From NCBI GenBank assembly GCA_009774145.1, contig VSND01000112.1:1-8630 (forward strand): DNA of 8,630 nt. Reading direction: 5' to 3'. Within the stretch, counting starts at the first letter, position 1, and every line of letters starts with the position of its first letter. Under the pieces are notes generated by a model. That model was not told where the DNA came from and ran no database searches. It saw only the letters and a list, made by a program, of their open reading frames with translations. Shown here one piece after another: positions 6,566 through 8,630 of this stretch. The position numbers were made by a program, and so were the translations under genes. The DNA comes from Lachnospiraceae bacterium (GTDB lineage Bacteria > Bacillota > Clostridia > Lachnospirales > Lachnospiraceae).

Positions 6566-6664
6566 TTTTTCTTCACCTCCACGTTTCAGTGGATTTTTCA
6601 CATTTTTTCTATATTTTCATCAGGAAATTTTCAAATACCTGTTGACAAACCTGCCAGTTTGTGC

Positions 6665-6707
6665 GGCCGCGTTCATTGATTGAAATGCATAATCAATGAA
6701 CGCGGCC
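6665..6707. promoter_or_regulatory. Perfect 17-bp inverted repeat in the transposase leader
   Basis: GGCCGCGTTCATTGATT (6665-6681) and its exact reverse complement (6691-6707) enclose a 9-base loop. It lies about 50 bases upstream of the transposase start, is GC-rich at its base and is not followed by a clear T-run. It could block read-through from outside, act as a translation-limiting hairpin, or bind transposase. A TTGACA at 6642-6647 lies just upstream, but no -10 is found at the right distance. Confidence 0.7.
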
Positions 6708-6744
6708 CTTTGGTTAAGGAGAACTGTTCATTTTTCACCAAACC

Positions 6745-6751
6745 AAGGAGG
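6745..6751 (+). promoter_or_regulatory. Ribosome binding site of the transposase
   Basis: AAGGAGG ends 8 bases before the ATG at 6760, a near-ideal Shine-Dalgarno match that fixes the start. Confidence 0.85.
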
Positions 6752-6759
6752 TTACACAT

Positions 6760-8250
6760 ATGTTGATTCACTGGCAGTCCCATCAGGAGTACCTGAATTT
6801 CCTGCATGAGACAAAAGTACATCCTGATTCTTCCCAACGCACAAGGCTCCGGCTCGAATTCGGCCCTGTCAGGGAAAAGCTCCGCTTACTGGATCTGGAC
6901 CCGGTAATGGAATACCTTTCCGCTTTTTATTCCCCTGTTGGCAGGCCTGCCAAAAACCAGGTCCAGATCATCCGCTCCCTTATCCTTATGGTAATGCCCG
7001 GCTTCACCAGCCTGACCGCCTGGCTCCGGAAACTGAAAGCCGACAGCCTGACTGCTGTCCTGATCGGCTGTAACCCCGACTCCCTCCCGCCGCCGGGTTC
7101 TTATTTTGACCTGATGAACAGGCTCTGGGCCCAGTCCAGAGAATCCCGGCGCAGCGGCAGGAAAGATCTTTTCCCCAAACATAAAAATGGAAAGCCTTCT
7201 AAAAAGCCCGGCAAAGGGAAAAAGCTTCCCAACAGGCATTCCGGCATTACGGACAGGCTGGCTGCTTACGCCCTGGAACATGAGGATTTCTCTTTCCATT
7301 ATGAGGAAAGGCTCCAGCACCTTTTCCGCCTTGCCGCCATCCTCCCTTCCCTCACAGACGGCCTCATCCCCCAGGATGGCCTTACGCTTTCCGGTGACGG
7401 CACCTGCGTCCATTCCCATGCTTCCCCTTACGGGCATAAAGTCTGTAACTGTATGGAAAACGGCATCAGCCATTGTTCCTGCAAACGTCATTTCTCTGAC
7501 CCCGATGCACACTGGGGATGGGACAGTGATGAAGAAGTCTTTTATTTCGGCCACACCCTTTACATGCTCTGCTCCCACAATGCACAATACGGTGTCGATC
7601 TGCCTCTGCATATCCGTTTCCTGGACGCCAGGCGGCATGACAGCGTAAGCGCCATTGTCTCCCTCCGGGAATTCAGGACTCTTAACCCGGACGTCCCTGT
7701 CAGGGATATCTGCCTGGACTCCGCACATGACAACTATGCCACTTATGGGCTCTGCCAGAAATGGAATATCCGGCCTTTCATTGACCTCAACACTAACCGG
7801 GGACGCCCGGATTCCATCCCGGACTCCATCTCCATTGATGAGGACGGCACCCCTCTGTGCATGGCCGGTTTCCGTATGGTCAACTGGGGGTACTGTAAAC
7901 AGAAGCATTCCCGCAAATGGCGCTGTCCCCTTGCCTGCGGCAGAGTGGATTCCTGTCCCTGTAAGGAAAAATGTTCTTCCTCCCCTTATGGCCGCTGTGT
8001 CTACACAAAACCGGACTGGGACATCCGCCTCTATACCCCCGTCCCGCGGGGAACGGGAGAATATAAGGAAACCTACAATAACCGCACTTCCTGTGAGAGG
8101 GTCAATAACCGGGTGTTAAATGATTACCATCTTCATGATATGGGCATCCATACCAAAAAGCGGTATTCTTTCTTCACTATGATTATCTGCATCTGCATCC
8201 ATCTGGACGCACGGCTGAAGAAGCGCACAAAGACCGAACCGCAGGTATAG
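6760..8250 (+). CDS. Transposase, Cys-rich DDE type (IS1182-like)
   Basis: This 496-residue protein appears intact. Residues about 60-125 form an N-terminal DUF772-like helical region (NQVQIIRSLILMVM, then PGSYFDLMNRLW). A basic linker of about 130-160 residues' position, rich in Lys, Gly and Pro, follows. The RNase-H-like catalytic core shows Asp213 in SGDGT, Asp320 in CLDSAHDNY and Glu446 in SCERVNNRVLNDY. These are the expected D-D-E positions of IS4/IS5-superfamily transposases. There are two cysteine clusters: C229/C231/C239/C241 after the first Asp, and C389, C393, C399, C401, C405, C413 in the insertion before the Glu. Both are probably zinc-binding. It excises and inserts its own element. 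No frameshift is seen and the ribosome binding site is excellent, so it may be active. The exact family needs a profile search. Confidence 0.9.
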   Translation: MLIHWQSHQEYLNFLHETKVHPDSSQRTRLRLEFGPVREKLRLLDLDPVMEYLSAFYSPVGRPAKNQVQIIRSLILMVMPGFTSLTAWLRKLKADSLTAVLIGCNPDSLPPPGSYFDLMNRLWAQSRESRRSGRKDLFPKHKNGKPSKKPGKGKKLPNRHSGITDRLAAYALEHEDFSFHYEERLQHLFRLAAILPSLTDGLIPQDGLTLSGDGTCVHSHASPYGHKVCNCMENGISHCSCKRHFSDPDAHWGWDSDEEVFYFGHTLYMLCSHNAQYGVDLPLHIRFLDARRHDSVSAIVSLREFRTLNPDVPVRDICLDSAHDNYATYGLCQKWNIRPFIDLNTNRGRPDSIPDSISIDEDGTPLCMAGFRMVNWGYCKQKHSRKWRCPLACGRVDSCPCKEKCSSSPYGRCVYTKPDWDIRLYTPVPRGTGEYKETYNNRTSCERVNNRVLNDYHLHDMGIHTKKRYSFFTMIICICIHLDARLKKRTKTEPQV

Positions 8251-8275
8251 CTTCAGGCTTATGCGGTCTCCCTTC

Positions 8276-8299
8276 AAAACCTGCCACAAGGGAGGTTTT
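8276..8299 (+). terminator. Hairpin downstream of the transposase, possible terminator
   Basis: AAAACCTGCC, loop ACAA, GGGAGGTTTT: a 10-bp stem with one mismatch, 26 bases after the stop. The T-run is part of the stem rather than a separate tail, so this is a weak intrinsic terminator candidate. The remaining bases to the element's right end (8300-8415) hold nothing I can identify. Confidence 0.4.
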
Positions 8300-8422
8300 C
8301 AAACCATGCCCTCCTTTGAGTTCTTCCGCTGCAATGTCAGGCATGCTGCTGCCCCGGTTATTTTCTTCTCATTTTCTCCACTCAACAGCCCCTATTTCTC
8401 GTTTCACTTGTCTGCTTTCCGA

Positions 8423-8430
8423 GAGTACTC
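8423..8430. repeat. Target-site duplication, right copy
   Basis: GAGTACTC lies directly outside the right terminal repeat. Its minus-strand reading supplies the codons for His-Glu-Tyr-Ser of the interrupted small gene together with its neighbours. Confidence 0.65.
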
Positions 8431-8536
8431 ATGTAAAATATCAATTACTTGATTTTTCCCTTTTTTACACATATGATATAAATCTATGAATATCCGTCTT
8501 CCTTCTGAATAGATCAAAACACATATCATATAGTTC

Positions 8537-8563
8537 CTTTCAAAAATACAATATTTTTGAAAG
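8537..8563 (+). terminator. Perfect 12-bp AT-rich inverted repeat followed by a T-run
   Basis: CTTTCAAAAATA, loop CAA, TATTTTTGAAAG, then ATTTTTT at 8564-8570 on the plus strand. The shape is that of an intrinsic terminator for plus-strand transcripts, such as those leaving the insertion sequence, but the stem is AT-rich. It lies inside the minus-strand open frame (codons for KIFQKYCIFER), so it may be incidental. Confidence 0.35.
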
Positions 8564-8630
8564 ATTTTTTCGGGATTCTCTGAAAACACGGAGAGCATTA
8601 ATAATATACCTGAACAGTCACAGTCTAGAT

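Larger units (their letters stand above)
6517..8422 (+). mobile_element. Complete insertion sequence with Cys-rich DDE transposase (IS1182-like, IS4/IS5 superfamily)
   Basis: The element runs from TCGGAAA (6517-6523) to TTTCCGA (8416-8422), a perfect 7-bp terminal inverted repeat with patchy further matches inward (CxCxxACA against GCAGACA). It is 1906 bases long. An 8-base GAGTACTC flanks both ends. Because that word is a palindrome, the same data can be read as a 15-bp inverted repeat without target duplication. The shorter reading is preferred because removing 6517-8422 plus one copy of GAGTACTC restores an open frame that stops 4 bases before the 262-residue gene. The element holds one transposase gene and is oriented opposite to the host genes. 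Family assignment is by general DDE pattern only. Confidence 0.8.
8423..8630 (-). pseudogene. Small gene entering from the right edge, interrupted near its 3' end by the insertion sequence
   Basis: The minus strand is open from the window edge. It reads LDCDCSGILLMLSVFSEN, then PEKIFQKYCIFERNY, MICVLIYSEGRRIFIDLYH, MCKKGKNQVIDILHEY. As it stands it runs into the element and ends SRKADK at 8404. Without the element it would end SKFIKR at 6490. An ATG at 8598 exists but has no good ribosome binding site, so the gene probably starts beyond the window. I do not recognise the family. Its place as first gene of the leftward series suggests another immunity-like or cargo protein. Loss of only six residues may leave it functional. 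Confidence 0.6.

Noticed and set aside
6578..6598. Short hairpin TCCAC/GTGGA followed by TTTTT, considered as a terminator
   Set aside because: The 5-bp stem is too weak to call.
6642..6670. TTGACA considered as the -35 of a transposase promoter
   Set aside because: At the proper 16-18 base distance there is only GC-rich hairpin sequence and no -10 match.
6886..7908. Long open frame on the minus strand (340 codons) opposite the transposase
   Set aside because: It is a shadow of the high-GC third positions of the transposase gene. The product has no recognisable motifs and no ribosome binding site context, and the plus strand has clear catalytic motifs.

Overview
The window looks like an accessory island from a low-to-moderate GC Gram-positive gut bacterium. 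The best guess is Lachnospiraceae/Clostridia. The reasons are Firmicutes-type GGAGG ribosome binding sites, a YD-repeat (Rhs) gene of the clostridial style, and an IS630-type remnant next to a Cys-rich DDE transposase. The organism is an inference, not read directly.

Apart from one insertion sequence, all real genes point left (minus strand), so the locus reads from 8630 down to 1. Its core is a polymorphic-toxin locus. A GC-rich Rhs/YD-repeat shell (3971-1563) is fused in frame to an AT-richer, Gly/Ala-rich, strongly hydrophobic C-terminal region of 203 residues (1562-951). Fourteen bases downstream, behind a strong ribosome binding site, lies a three-helix membrane protein with a zinc ribbon (936-427), the natural candidate for the immunity partner. 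About 40 bases further on a second, orphan copy of the end of the Rhs core begins (about 385 to 1). It has no start, carries an in-frame TAG, and leads toward a different C-terminal tip outside the window. The two core copies are about 95% identical with no gaps over about 270 bases, at an offset of exactly 1569 bases. Recombination between them would swap the toxin tip in frame.

The 5' end of rhs is missing. The open frame begins without a ribosome binding site next to about 320 bases of non-Rhs sequence (4000-4316) flanked by a 12-base direct repeat. Upstream are three small genes that resemble immunity or accessory cargo of Rhs loci: a DcrB/PsbP-like protein (4912-4382), a 262-residue protein of unknown family (6485-5697), and the end of a small gene entering from the right edge (8630-8423). 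Between the first two sits a decayed IS630-family transposase (5574-4920) with its leader (5700-5640). A second copy of that leader lies at 4255-4325.

On the plus strand, a complete insertion sequence (6517-8422) carries an intact 496-residue DDE transposase behind a perfect 17-bp hairpin. It is flanked by an 8-base palindrome, GAGTACTC, read here as a target duplication. Removing the element with one copy of the palindrome restores a small gene that ends 4 bases before the 262-residue gene, which supports both the boundaries and the operon.

The most interesting item is the toxin-immunity pair: a hydrophobic, probably membrane-acting Rhs tip with a membrane zinc-ribbon partner, plus an orphan tip ready for exchange.
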